Shown: positions 8,523 through 20,084, counted from the stretch's first letter. The stretch is DNA of 64,000 nt from Lineus longissimus (GCF_910592395.1 NC_088315.1:12776501-12840500); one strand, 5' to 3'. Made by a program: numbers and translations. The notes: a model not told the origin generated them from the letters alone.

Positions 8523-10188
8523 ATGAAACGGCCAGGGGCCATTGTGCTCACCGTAAGTATTTTTAGTAGACAGTACAGAAAGTCCTACAGTATGTAGGCC
8601 TCTCATAATTTATACATGCATCTGTGACCAGTTCAGAGCCGGCCCTGGCCAAGTGATGAATCTGAGACTTATGGTTCCAAGCTTGTAGAGTCTAGGTGAA
8701 AATGATAGTGAAGAAACGTGCCACTCCATGACAATGGTGAATATATTTTTAACTTTGACCTCAGTGACCCTGACAGGTAGGTCAAATAACAAACCAGGGT
8801 GATATGTGATGTAGACACATCCACCTGACCATAACAATTTCATCACTCGTTAAACTACAGCAATCGGCAAAAAAAGATTTCCAAGATGGCCGCCTAATTA
8901 AATCTATATGGCACCAAATAAATCAAAAAATGAAGAAAATATAAGATAGAACTCAGAAAAGGAAAAAGGAAAAGATGAAAAATAAAAATATTTTTGGCTG
9001 TCCTTGACCTGGGTTTGAACTCACGACCTTTGGATTGCCACAATACGAGGAAAAACCCACAAAACATGCAATTTCGGCCATATTTGAATTCCGATCTGGC
9101 TGAAACTTGGCATACAAATAGTGGCTTCTTAGATGCATCATTACACAAAATTAAAACTCTTTACATTGAACAACGACAAAACGTACCAAGAACGGTAAAG
9201 TTTTCAACTTTGACCTCTGTGAACTTGAAAGGTGGGTCAAATCAAAAACCCGTAAGATATGTGATGTATCCTTGCTGGGAGTACCTACCATGAAACTTTT
9301 ATCAAAAACAAATCAGTAATAAGCGAAAAATCACACTTTTTGAGTTTTGAGTTTGGGCCCCCTGGTGGCCAAGTCAATAATCAGACCGAACCAAAATTCA
9401 GTGTAAAAGGTCAACTGACCTAGGGGGTCATTTGTTCAAAATTTCAAGTTCATAACTGTTGCGGTTGAGAAACGTGCCATAGTTACACTCAAACGGCAAA
9501 TTTACGCCATTTGACCTCTGCGACCTTAAAAAGTAGGTCAAATCCGAAAAATCGTGCAACATCTGAGGTAACCTTGCTAGGGGTCCCTGCCATAAAGAAT
9601 TCATCAAAAACAATTTGCTAATAAGCAGGCTATTGCACTTCTTACTTTTTCTGTTTTGGCCCCCTGGTGGCAAAGTCAAGAATCAGATCAGGCTGAAATT
9701 CAGCACCAGAGGTTATCTGACATAGGGGGTAATATGTACCAAGTTTCAAGCTCATAGCTTTGGTGGTTGAGAAACGTGCCATAGTTACACTCAAACGGCC
9801 AATTCACGCCATTTGACCTCTGCGACCTTGAAAAGTAGATCAAATTAAAAACCCGTAAGATATTTGATGTATCCTTGCTATGAGTACCTACCACAAAAGT
9901 TTTATCGAAAACAAGTCACTTATAAGCGAGATATCACACTTTTTAGATATCCACATTTGGCCCCCTGGTGGCCAAGTAGAGAATCAGATCGGACAGAAAT
10001 TTAGTGTCACGGGTCATCTGACCTAGGGGGTCATGTGTACAAAGTTTAAAGTTCATAGGCCTAGCGGTTAAAAAACGTGCCACTGTTTTTGAACTAGGAT
10101 ACGACGGACAACGACGACGACGACGACGGACGACGACGGACGACGGACACTGCGGTATCGTATAGACTCCCCTACGGTGAGCCAAAAA
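8523..10188 (-). mobile_element. Family-2 non-autonomous Helentron-like element, reverse orientation
   Basis: The 5' end (right side, 10188) reads TTTTTGGCTCACC on the minus strand and continues to TATACGATACCG. The 3' end (8523) is GGTGAGCACAATGGCC...CTGGCCGTTTCAT. The same ends occur at 30041-32480 and 41823-42950. The body has about 300-bp internal units that recur around GGCCCCCTGGTGGC (about 9356, 9657, 9957) and AAACGTGCCA (9467, 9769, 10069). A GAC/ACG microsatellite (10105-10150) lies near the 5' end. No coding capacity. It sits directly upstream of the PC4-like gene. Confidence 0.7.
10105..10150. repeat. ACG/GAC microsatellite
   Basis: Imperfect run of ACG and GGACGACG units in the 5' part of the family-2 element. 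The other family-2 copies carry equivalent CGT runs (30090-30115, 41878-41925). Confidence 0.85.
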
Positions 10189-10249
10189 GCCAGACAAATA
10201 ACCCAACACAAGCATGCAAGAGTTGGTTGTACTGAATGCACTATAATCA

Positions 10250-10270
10250 CTGGTCACACCATCATTTCAA
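10250..10270 (-). promoter_or_regulatory. GGTGTGACCA motif, displaced promoter of the PC4-like gene
   Basis: The minus strand reads AATGATGGTGTGACCAGTG. Without the family-2 repeat (8523-10188) it would lie roughly 100 nt upstream of the ATG at 8485. It is in the same orientation as the other Polinton 1 copies. Confidence 0.4.
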
Positions 10271-10349
10271 GCCAGCATGTCAATCCTAGGCTAAAGTTAA
10301 ACGAGTAGAGACAATCAGCCATCGCTCCAGCAATAATCTCATTGAGATT

Positions 10350-13300
10350 TCACTGTGTAGACAGAGATTTAATCTGACAGTGGTTATAGGCTAACGTGTG
10401 AATGCCATCTGGTAAAATATAACGTTTGTCATCAAATGCGGACAATGATTGTTTACTCTCCTCAACAGTAAACAAGGCGTGCTTCCTCGATCTGATAGCT
10501 CGATAACTACACTCCTTCTGTTCACTGGGATTGTGTAGTACTTTCAAGTAATCACCGTATGAGATGTTTCTCAAGACCGAACGAGGTAGACCTTTACCCT
10601 TCGAGCAGCAATTCTGAGACATGAGCCTTATGCAGTACATCTTTGACCGTAGGCCTACAAAATCGCTGACACGGTCCAACGGACTTTCGTGTTTGAATGC
10701 ACCCGGTCTTCGGTGATTAGTTTCGCAGTAGAATGGTGATGATTTCGGAAGATTCGAAAGATCAAAGTATCGTTTGAAACGAAACAAATCTTCACAAGGC
10801 TCATCTCTATTGCTGATAGCATAGTATAAACTATCGGTGTCTGTGTAAATCAACTCACAGTCGGAGCCAAACAGTTTCATGACAAAATTGTAGTGCATTT
10901 TGTACAGGTGATTCTTGGCTAGATCGAGGCAGGCGAAGCCAACGGCAATCGGTTGGTTAATCAAAACCGTGGTAGGTTTCAATTCGATTCCCGCCAAAGA
11001 CGAATTGAAAATAGTGACCGATTTGAAATTGATTTTACTGGTTAACTTCAGAAATTTTTTGCTTGTGGACACCAATTGGAAATTGGTAAATTTTGATGAA
11101 TCCTGCAGCAATTTGCCATAGACAGAGTTATTCATTAACTTGTAGAATGAAATCTCAAATTCGCTTTTTGCCATCTGTCTTTGTTGTGTGTTGAAATCAA
11201 TGTAGCTTTCCATAAACTTGCTTTGGGTGAAGGTGAGAATTCGATGAGTTTTGACCAAGACAAGACCTAACTTCAAATAGGTGCGCAAGGTCTCGTGATG
11301 GATGACGTAACTTCGCCTGGGACCCAAGTGAGGAACGAGTTTTTTGCTAGCTTTCCTGATGGTCAACTCCAGGTCGGCAGCCACTTCATGTGCATAAGGT
11401 GACCAATCTGCCGGGCTAATCTGATAGTGCTCGGGGGCCAGTGGTAAATCATTGTGTAAATCGTGCAAGTGGGTCGGGTAGTCCAAATCCACACTTAAGA
11501 TGAAGCCTTGATCACCACCTTTTGCTACGGAGTGCAAATCGAATTCCTTCATCTCTGTATCGCTCAACCAACGGAAATCGCCAACTGGTAAATGTGATCG
11601 TAGGCAAAAGGAATGCATGCTACAACAATCCAAATTGACTATTTCACACTTTAACATGTTGGGTCTATAATCACTCATGTCGGGCATGTTCCAATGAACT
11701 TCGCGTTTCATTACACCAGATACCCCACCGCGCACCCCAGACCTCAAGAAATTCACCATTTCCATATCTTGTAATAAATCCAATTTGACACCGGTATGAC
11801 GGAGCATGCAATGGAAAGAAAAGCTTGGAGTGGAGACAAAATGACACGGGTCTAGTGTAAAGTTTTTCATGCTCACATTCCTAAAATTCTCAAATATTTC
11901 AGCGAGAATCAGTGTGTCGCAATGGAGGTACAGAGTGAGGTAATCTTTCAATGATTTCATGCCCATGATTGACCAAACCTTCTGTGCCAGCTGGTACATT
12001 TCATCAGAAATCTCGCTGTTCTCCAAAGAATTGAAAAACTCTGCTTTTGCAGGTAATTCTTCCAATTCTAACTTCTGCTCAGAGTCTAAGAAGTCGTAGC
12101 AGATTGCAGACTTCGCTTTCACTAAATTGTAGAGCTCTTTGTTTTCATTGACATAAGCAAATAGAAGCTTAAATTGAATGTCCTCCCCATCCTTACCGGT
12201 GTGGATTGAGTGAGCTAGGGTGGCCAAAGAACTTGAAAGAAAGTGAAACGAGTCGATGAATTTGAACTGACCCCCATCGTAGTACATTGCTTGGTAATTT
12301 TCTTTTGTTTTCGGAATAATGCGAAAACTTACTTTTTCCTGGGCTGCTTGTTTTGCAAGTTCGTCAACAAATATGTGAAAGTCATATCTCATGGAGTTAT
12401 GTGCAATTACCGTTATCTGTGTACATTCTTTTCCCCAGCTTAAGTTGCACCTGTTGCACAGGGCATGTCTGTAGGCGCCAGACAGATGATCATGGTCGGC
12501 ACATTTTTTTGACCCAGGAGTAAATTTTTGTTGACACATTTCGCAAGCGTCTTGAGCAGTGAACTTGACCCAATCCTGTCCACGCATTTTTAAAGGACAA
12601 TAATAATGTAATCTTATCAGCTCAATTTCGTTTTTCTGAATATGGAGCCAATTGAGAAACTCTCGAACACAATCGGTACCGACGTGTGTGAAAAGCTTTG
12701 AATTGTGTTTCGAATTCGAACAAATTCTAATTGCAGAAACGGCAATTGGCACGTGTCGGTGAATTCTTTTCGATTTGCCCGAATTTTGCTTTTCAGAAGG
12801 ATCGCTTACCATCATTGTTTCGTAATCATAATAGATTGTCCATGGCATTTTGATGGTAGCAGAAAACTTATCAAAGGCTAGATGAGCTTTAGCTGAAGAA
12901 GGTGTTGTGTAAACCTGACCTTTTCTATCACAGTAGTGAGTTTTGTGTTGATCCAACTTGAGTTTTGATTTGTACACGGACAAACACGATCTGCAGACAA
13001 ATTTCTTGAAATGACGCATTCCCGTGCCTTCCCGATGTAGCAAGCGTGACAAGTTTGTGATGAGAAAATAATGCTCTCTGTACAAGAGAAGGTCAACACA
13101 ACGATTGTCGGGGAGATGTTTTTCTTTCGAATGGTAAATGGGCACTAAGCACGGTTGGTTCCGTTGTTTTGGAGCATTGACATAGCGGTAAACATTTACA
13201 GACAGATTGTTCCTTTTTTCAAAAGTTGAAATCTGTCCGAGACCTACTGGAAAAGTTAAATTAGTAACATCCAATCTGCACTGGTCAACCCACTTTTCAA

Positions 13301-13940
13301 AATTAGCAACTCTTATCCTTGGGTGATCAGATTGGCGCTTAAGGTGGGCGAGAATGCAATGGAGGAAACACTCATCTCCCCTTTGATTCGTTTTGTGATT
13401 GTTGAGCTGAAGACAGGCTTTTTTTCGAACCAGTTCATCCGGTAAACAAACTCTCTTACACGTGCCTCTGTCTGATTTCGTAAATTCACAACCTCCGCGG
13501 AGGATTACAAACTTGACTATTGTTAATTTCATTCCCAGGACTTTGTCGAATGTCCATCCTGACCCCGCCTGTATAAAGGTATCGAATTTCATTTCAATTT
13601 CGTCCAGGTTTTCCTCAAGTAAAGATTTGATATCCCCAACCACCAGTGCAGATTGGGTGTTTGTGTTAAACCAAGGCTCAGTAGCTGTTGCCTTACCAGA
13701 TTCATAATCTTTTTCCCCGGTTAGATTACGAAGTAAACGCACCTGAATTTCAAAATGATATTTCAGACCGTAATCCGCATGCATCTTGAAATATTTGACC
13801 AGTTGCGAGTTCAACAAAGGTCTCGCCTCCTTACGTAGAAACAAGGAAAGGTCATTTTCGCGTTTGATATCGCGATATTCATATTGAACCCCATCCATAG
13901 ATGGTGAAAAGTTCCGCGTGGCAATCATCCTTCGCGTCAC
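10350..13940 (-). CDS. Protein-primed family B DNA polymerase, Polinton 1
   Basis: 1196 residues, uninterrupted. The N-terminal 300 residues include GSGWTFDKV and a DECFLHCILAHL segment (about 189-200) typical of Polinton polymerases. Zinc-type pairs are at CRSC...HKTHYC (316-337) and CEMCQQKF...CADHDHLSG...CNRC (467-498). The exonuclease motifs are YYDYE (D372, E374), HNSMRYD (514-520) and YLHCD (671-675). The polymerase motifs are motif A LDCCSMHSF (D771), motif B KLMNNSVYG (934-942) and motif C YTDTDS (1032-1037). It replicates linear DNA from a protein-bound end. Motif A is unusual, with DCCSMH where Polinton 2 has DANNLYG. The nearest motif (14235-14241) is 295 nt upstream. Confidence 0.95.
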   Translation of the reverse strand: MTRRMIATRNFSPSMDGVQYEYRDIKRENDLSLFLRKEARPLLNSQLVKYFKMHADYGLKYHFEIQVRLLRNLTGEKDYESGKATATEPWFNTNTQSALVVGDIKSLLEENLDEIEMKFDTFIQAGSGWTFDKVLGMKLTIVKFVILRGGCEFTKSDRGTCKRVCLPDELVRKKACLQLNNHKTNQRGDECFLHCILAHLKRQSDHPRIRVANFEKWVDQCRLDVTNLTFPVGLGQISTFEKRNNLSVNVYRYVNAPKQRNQPCLVPIYHSKEKHLPDNRCVDLLLYREHYFLITNLSRLLHREGTGMRHFKKFVCRSCLSVYKSKLKLDQHKTHYCDRKGQVYTTPSSAKAHLAFDKFSATIKMPWTIYYDYETMMVSDPSEKQNSGKSKRIHRHVPIAVSAIRICSNSKHNSKLFTHVGTDCVREFLNWLHIQKNEIELIRLHYYCPLKMRGQDWVKFTAQDACEMCQQKFTPGSKKCADHDHLSGAYRHALCNRCNLSWGKECTQITVIAHNSMRYDFHIFVDELAKQAAQEKVSFRIIPKTKENYQAMYYDGGQFKFIDSFHFLSSSLATLAHSIHTGKDGEDIQFKLLFAYVNENKELYNLVKAKSAICYDFLDSEQKLELEELPAKAEFFNSLENSEISDEMYQLAQKVWSIMGMKSLKDYLTLYLHCDTLILAEIFENFRNVSMKNFTLDPCHFVSTPSFSFHCMLRHTGVKLDLLQDMEMVNFLRSGVRGGVSGVMKREVHWNMPDMSDYRPNMLKCEIVNLDCCSMHSFCLRSHLPVGDFRWLSDTEMKEFDLHSVAKGGDQGFILSVDLDYPTHLHDLHNDLPLAPEHYQISPADWSPYAHEVAADLELTIRKASKKLVPHLGPRRSYVIHHETLRTYLKLGLVLVKTHRILTFTQSKFMESYIDFNTQQRQMAKSEFEISFYKLMNNSVYGKLLQDSSKFTNFQLVSTSKKFLKLTSKINFKSVTIFNSSLAGIELKPTTVLINQPIAVGFACLDLAKNHLYKMHYNFVMKLFGSDCELIYTDTDSLYYAISNRDEPCEDLFRFKRYFDLSNLPKSSPFYCETNHRRPGAFKHESPLDRVSDFVGLRSKMYCIRLMSQNCCSKGKGLPRSVLRNISYGDYLKVLHNPSEQKECSYRAIRSRKHALFTVEESKQSLSAFDDKRYILPDGIHTLAYNHCQIKSLSTQ

Positions 13941-16654
13941 CAGTGTTCAACCTGCGCGAATAATCGCTGCGAGGTGTACAGATAAATACTAAATCTCTAT
14001 CGTGACTATGAAATTACATTACTTATTAGACTATTATACCCCGTGTTGTTGGTGATTGATAGGAAAAAGGTATCGATCCGTAGAAAGGGAGGAGAGAATT
14101 TCTGTCCCACTGAAATATGTATAAGTATTAACTAACTCATAACTCATGTCTCGAGAATCCCGGTGTTCAACCTTTATAGTTCCCATCGTGATTGTTATTT
14201 ATTATTCCCCTAACCCCTTGCGAATTTAGTTTCAGTCACACCATAATTTCAACCTTAGCTCAGAATTCGACAAAACCTTAATCTCTATTCGAATTTATGC
14301 GTTTTTCATTAATTCTAGTGTGACTAGGTGGGAACAAACAAGTGTAGACCTATAAAGCTGGTGAACGCTTGAGGTTACACAACAACCAACGCGTCTGGTA
14401 AGTGGTATAAGATTGTGATAGTTAGAGTAATTATTTTTTTGTACTCATTCTTCACATTAATCACTAAAAACTACAAATGGTCATTTCAAACCCCACACCA
14501 ACTTTGATTGCAAGGACCGGATAATAGTATATTACTTATAGAAGCGAACCCCTTGTTCAATGTTGGTGATTGAGATTAGAGTGAGAACCTGCCCCAGCAA
14601 GAAACAATTACGGACCAAGCTAACTTTAATTGTAAGGACCAGATAATAGAATATTACTTTTAGAAGCGAACCCTTTGTTCATTGTTGGTGATTGAGATAA
14701 CACGCGTGATATAAGAGTTGGGATAAAACATTGGATAGTAATTCATTATTTGTACTTATTCTTCACATATTTCACCAACAACAACAAGTGCTCATTACAA
14801 AACCCCTGATTGAGATTCCAGTGAGAACCTGCCCGAAAAAAATGACGTACACGCTCAAGGTTGTTGTTGTGATTGGTCAGTGAAGTTAAAGTTTAGAGAG
14901 TGTTTTTTCAAGATATCGTGAATTTGATTGGATCCCAACTACTCTGAGCTCCTGATCGTGCGAGGACATACCAAAAGACGGGTTTTCATCCTTCTTATGA
15001 CTATTGTAATCCCGGGTGACTTTCCATGGTGAGGGCGGGTGCTGTCCCACGATTGGCTGTCGAATTCTCCAGCATTGTCTCCACTGGCTGGCGGCCACCA
15101 ACCTGCAAAAAAAAGGAAAGTTGTATCAGTGGAAGCGCAGTGAACGCCGAGTCTTATAAAGACCTGTTTCAGGGCGGATAATTCAGATTATACTGTTGAT
15201 CAAATTCAAACACCATTAACATCTTAATGGATCTCCTTTACAGATGTAGATTGTCTTTATAACTATATAAGACATCGGAGACGTTCGCATTTCGTGCAAA
15301 TCTACCTTTCGACCTCTCTCGCACATTTCTTGAATTTTTTACGTTCACTGGTAAGTAAGTTTTTTTAATATCCTGAATATACACGCGGGAACACCGTCTT
15401 GTCGGTGTACGAGTCGAACCCATAAATTGCTTCCATTGTACATCGTCAGGAAGAGATTGGGATCTAAAACTTTCGTGTATAGAGTGCAAGTTTCTTCTCA
15501 TCTTTCGGTATGATTATTCACACGAATTTATTCAACTCTATCAAATACTTTGTTATTCTAAAAAAATCCTTATTTCATGTTTGCAAGATTCGTCTTAAAT
15601 TCTCGTGTGACTGGATGAGGTGACTATAGATTTGTAAGCACTGTTCTGAAAATAACTTGCTTCCACCATAAACCAGAAGAAACACATTAATCACACGTCT
15701 TAAATTCTCGTGTGACTGGATGAGGTGACTATAGATTTGTAAGCACTGTTCTGAAAATAACTTGCTTCCACCATAAACCAGAAGAAACACGTTAATCACA
15801 CGTCTTAAATTCTCGTGTGACTGGATGAGGTGACTATAGATTTGTAAGCACTGTTCTGAAAATAACTTGCTCCCACCATAAACCAGAAGAAACACATTAA
15901 TCACACGTCTTAAATTCTCGTGTGACTGGGTGAGGTGACTACAGATTAGTAAGCACTGTTCTGAAACTAACTTGCTTCCAACCATAAACCAGAAGAAACA
16001 CATTAATCCTACGTTTTTCGTCTGGTTGGTTTTTCACCAGTATGATTATTTTTGTGATGATGATAATTTCACTAATGATATTCTCTCAAGTAAGAGTTGA
16101 ATTTGTTTTTTTTTCCATTTTAGATTATAAATATGTATGTTTCAACCATAAGAGACTTGCTCTCGTCGACAATTGACATGACCCACTGTTCAACTCAATT
16201 CCATTCTTCCTATAGATAAGAAAACATTTGTGTGACTGTGTCTTGCTTCATGTCTTTCAGAAATCACCACTGTTGCGCATATAACTAACCATCCTAAGAG
16301 AAGATACACTGGTTCTCTATCTACAATTGCTTAATTAAAGGTATGTGTTTAATGTAGCCAGTGTTGTAACTTGATCGAATACAGAGACATGTTGGAAAGA
16401 AGAAAAAAGAAAGATGTCAATCTCTTAACATATTCCCACATTTTAAGTAATATCACATAAGTGTAATACTCTTCACTCTTTTTTTTTCCAGTTAACCGTT
16501 TCATCATTGTTGCAAGATAAGAAAGAATAATCCCAGTACTATAATCTATTCATTGGTGGTAAGTAAAAATTATTTTTGTTCACCCCCTTCGAAACTCAGT
16601 ACTCTGTTCTCGAGAGTAATAATAATGTCAAGGAATGAAGTAATCGGGAATTAG
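13941..16654. promoter_or_regulatory. Divergent leader region between polymerase and plus-strand genes
   Basis: No long gene. A GTGTGAC motif points left at 14235-14241 and another points right at 14318-14324, about 80 bp apart, as expected of a divergent promoter. Rightward, splice-like signals follow: possible donors at about 14396 (CTGGTAAGTGG), 15348, 16338 and 16560 (GTGGTAAGTAA), and acceptors at about 16260 (TTCATGTCTTTCAG) and 16492 (TTTTTTTCCAG). Short exon-sized pieces 16261-16338 and 16493-16560 would be leader exons. The 14500-14830 part contains diverged direct repeats (AAGCGAACCCCTTGTTCAATGTTGG). Open frames at 14886-15101 and 15238-15501 are not convincing. Confidence 0.45.
15591..16010. 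repeat. Four tandem 105-bp units containing the GTGTGAC motif
   Basis: CGTCTTAAAT recurs at 15591, 15696, 15801 and 15906, a strict 105-bp period. Each unit carries TTCTCGTGTGACTGG pointing right. Because 105 is a multiple of three, the minus strand stays open as a 35-residue repeat over 15575-16003. The frame breaks in the fourth unit, so coding is doubtful. Confidence 0.9.
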
Positions 16655-19600
16655 TTTTTAGCTCAGCTGACAAAGTCAGCGGAGCTAGTCAAATAGCTAT
16701 TCGATTGGTGTCCGTCCTTCCACCCATCCTGCCATCCTTCCAACATGCCATCTGTAGACAAAGTTGGGCATTTTGTAATCATACAACCGAGGCACTTCAA
16801 ATCTAGTCTTGCTTATAAACACCGCAGAAAATGTTGCTTACGGAAAAAAATTTGGGCGATTCGACTCAAATTCAGCTCCCCAGGGGGCAAAATGCGTAAA
16901 TGAAAAAACAATTTTTTGACGCTCTATTCCAGCAGATAAAAGCTTAAAATAAAGTTGAAAAGGTCTTCATGATACAGAAGTTTTGATATAAAATAGATTA
17001 GTGTCGATTTATATCACCAGTTGGCGGTAGTGAGCAAAACTGTTGTTTGACCCCGGATGACCCCGCTTTAAATTTCCCGCCGAGGTTACCTGGAGCGCTA
17101 TCGTCAAAAAAATGGCGGTGACATTTTTATTTCTACCGGAGCGATGATTTTGTAAGTGACGAATTTTCTTTTTTAAGCCTTTACGGAAACGTATTTTGGT
17201 ACGAAACTTCACACGTTTATAGAAAAGATCAACGAGAATGTGTTCAAGTGCCCTCATAACGATGAGTTCAACAGAATTTGGTCAAAACAACCTTCGAATG
17301 GAGTCAACTTTCTTTGCGAAATTGAAGCGACGACCTCATTATTTATCGTAATTTATGCAGATCTGAGTCCAGCTGATGGGTGATGTTCTGATTTGTGTTC
17401 AAACTATTGGAAACTTCGGAAATTAGTTCTTTTAGTTCTCCTATTCTGCAGGAGTATATTATAGCCATTGATGTTGACAGCTAAAAGCACGAAAACTTTG
17501 TTCAGGTTTCTCGTCCAATCACGTGACCTCTCCAACACTCGATAATGCACTCTTTTCGTCCACGTTTTAGGCCAATCTTCGGCCTGAACATGAAATCTAA
17601 TAAGCGCAGTACTTAAATCAGATGTTTCTCTCGCCTTGAAAACATTCCTGGGTAAAATCCATTGAGATTAGCCGAGTTAATCCACTTTTTCCGTGCCTAA
17701 AATCTCTGCCGCTGAATTCTATAAATAGAAACTGTTAACATCGCGGCAGTGTGGTTCCCATTGTGCGCCCTCCCACTTCACACCATGTCAGGAACTTTTA
17801 CGGAGAGAGAGGGCGTGCGGTAAGAAGAATGGCCAAAATGACGTCACGTTTTCCTGGCAATATCTCTTGCCAGCATCTTTACAGACAACGTTAGAACTAG
17901 AAAACGAATATGTTAATTTGCAAAATTAAAAGCAGATTTCACCACTAACCAGCCAAATCGGAATACGACGGCGCAAAATGTTCTCGCTTTCCTCCTGCTA
18001 AAAAACCTTGTTCCCGCACTCCTATTTTAATTTATGCCAAGGAATATGATATGACCTGTTTTCACTTTTTTGTAATTAAATGGTATTCATATAATGAGAT
18101 CAATAGTAGTGTCCGTGTCAGATCCCATCATGGAGGTATAAATAATTATTTATACCTCCATGATCACATCGTTCAACTAGTCTTCTCTCCCCAGCCCAGG
18201 TGCCTCACACGGACCTTCACGTCCCAATACTCAAGACCAACTCCTACAATATCGCCCTCAAAACAACCCTGGAGTCATGAATTCACAGGTGCTCCTGTGA
18301 AATCTCAGTTCTAGTTTATTTATCAAACTTTATCGAGGGTTATCGAATCGAATGGATGTGTCGATCGTCGGGGCGGATTGATATGTGGTTAGGTTGTGCG
18401 TCCAAGGCGATTAGGTCATTCAGTTAGTTTGAGAAAGATCATGATCATGAAGATGCGTGTTGTGTTATCATAACTGGAAAATAAGTTGAAGTTACTATTA
18501 GTACTACGATTCTTACATGAGTAAAAAGTAGACGTTTTAAGCAACACAATAATGTTACTCCCATAAAAAACTGTCAATTCTCCTTACCACTCTCAGAAGC
18601 CAAGCGATTGCTGTTAAGTTATGCAGGGGCTTAATCAATTACTTGCACTCCATGTGGGGTGAATAACATTACCTTTAGAACGGCTGGCTGTAGGGGGATG
18701 AGTGGAACAGCCGGTATACCTGCTGACCTGCTGAACCGAGGTTAATGTTATTTTCAATCCACGATTGCAGGTCACCTGATTTTCGAGATTTCGCGGGAAA
18801 TGAAATTGTAAACAAACACATGTGTGCAGTTCAAATGTAAACAAAAATGTATTTTTGGTACTTTTGGTTGCTGGACTTGGGTTTTCCCGCAGTTAGGAGC
18901 TGGATCAAATTGGTGGTCTATTGTGCTGTTTTAGTCAGAGGTAGCCCTTGATTATGAAGGGATTTTCAAATTAAGGTGACCATAGTCTTTTATGTGCTCA
19001 GCTCACCACAGTTTTCAATACTTGATGTATCTGAAGAGGCGCGCGGAACCTGACATGGCCTTACCAAGGAGCTGCTAACTTTGCCTTTTTGGCTGAGACA
19101 TTGCTTCATGTTGGACTAGGAGGAGCACGCATTTTAAAGTTCTAGTAGTGATAGTTGGTTCGAGCCATTTGGAAGCCGACATGTGAAGGCCTATCTGGGT
19201 TCTCCTTCTTCTCCGTATAAAAAGGGGCATATTGCTGACTAAGGAACAAGGCATATTGACATTGCCTCATCATCTCTATGGGACCAATTGATATACTTTT
19301 ATATGCACGCATACATCGTGCCATTTCAGGGTCCGAGTCTGTGGACAATTGGTTTGATTAATTTGTCTCTTCGATATTGCTCCTTTATTGCATTAGATTT
19401 TCATCGCAATTCGATCTATTCAAGATATAGCCAATTTGAACCTGTCTGCGCCAAGGATAGATTGGTTCCAGATCGACTCACTATGACTAGGAATACGCAG
19501 TAGAGCACAATGTCATGAAAAACGACCCTTTGTATTGTAAATTCCAATCACCTGCAGGACAGGTCAATTTCTCTCAATAAAATTAATTTTGTTGACTCCT

Positions 19601-20043
19601 GTAATCTCTACCTTATTAAAAAAAAAAGAAAGTGGTGCTAGTCCCAAACTGGTAATTTCTATTTATTTTGACCTCTGTTAAATCATGATACCTCTCAATT
19701 ACAGACAGCATTTTGTATCCTTGTGCTGTACAACCCAGCCTGGACATACCACAGTTGTCCATGGAGAAGTCTCATCCTCTCTGACACTTTTTTTCTGTAA
19801 AGCTACTGATACAACATGCTGAACTAGGGATATCTTCCGTTGCCTCCTGTAATATTTACATACCATGGCTGATTAGTTCAATCATATTTCATCCACCTGG
19901 CAGCTCTGCATTGGAAATTTTAGTGGTATAACGTGTTCTCTTGACCTTCAAACAGTAGTATAAAGCCGATATTTACTACTTTATACCCTCAGTCCTATGT
20001 TATTAGGTCATCCAGCTGAGCGCCAGGCCCTTGGGCCTCTTGT
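16655..20043 (+). mobile_element. Family-1 Helentron-like element, longest copy
   Basis: The 5' end TTTTTAGCTCAGCTGACAAA forms a hairpin with GTCAGCGGAGCT. The 3' end is AGGCCCTTGGGCCTCTTGT (20025-20043). Between them, 18790-20040 matches 1-1260, and blocks at 17205-17505 and 18312-18790 match 28800-29100 and 29100-29570. The copy has about 800 bp (17510-18310) missing from the 28.8-kb copy. No transposase, Rep or helicase frame is present, so it is non-autonomous. It lies between the Polinton 1 leader and the plus-strand genes. Confidence 0.75.
18127..18164. repeat. Perfect 38-bp palindrome
   Basis: The left half ATCATGGAGGTATAAATAA is followed directly by its exact reverse complement with no loop. 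It lies in the segment unique to this family-1 copy and may be the core of a small MITE. Confidence 0.9.
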
Positions 20044-20054
20044 TAAAAAAGGTT

Positions 20055-20070
20055 TTTTTTTTTTTTACAG
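20055..20070 (+). other. Candidate splice acceptor before plus-strand gene
   Basis: A long T tract followed by ACAG ends at 20070, 14 nt before the ATG of the next gene. It matches the leader exons suggested at 16261-16560, which would be joined across the family-1 repeat. Confidence 0.4.
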
Positions 20071-20084
20071 GAAATGGCGAACGA

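Noticed and set aside
9943-10257. Arg-rich frame near 10.1 kb
   Set aside because: Created by the ACG microsatellite of the family-2 repeat.
15575-16003. 142-residue protein of four 35-residue repeats
   Set aside because: It arises from 105-bp DNA repeats; the fourth unit has an indel and the units contain promoter-like motifs, so it is not listed as a gene.
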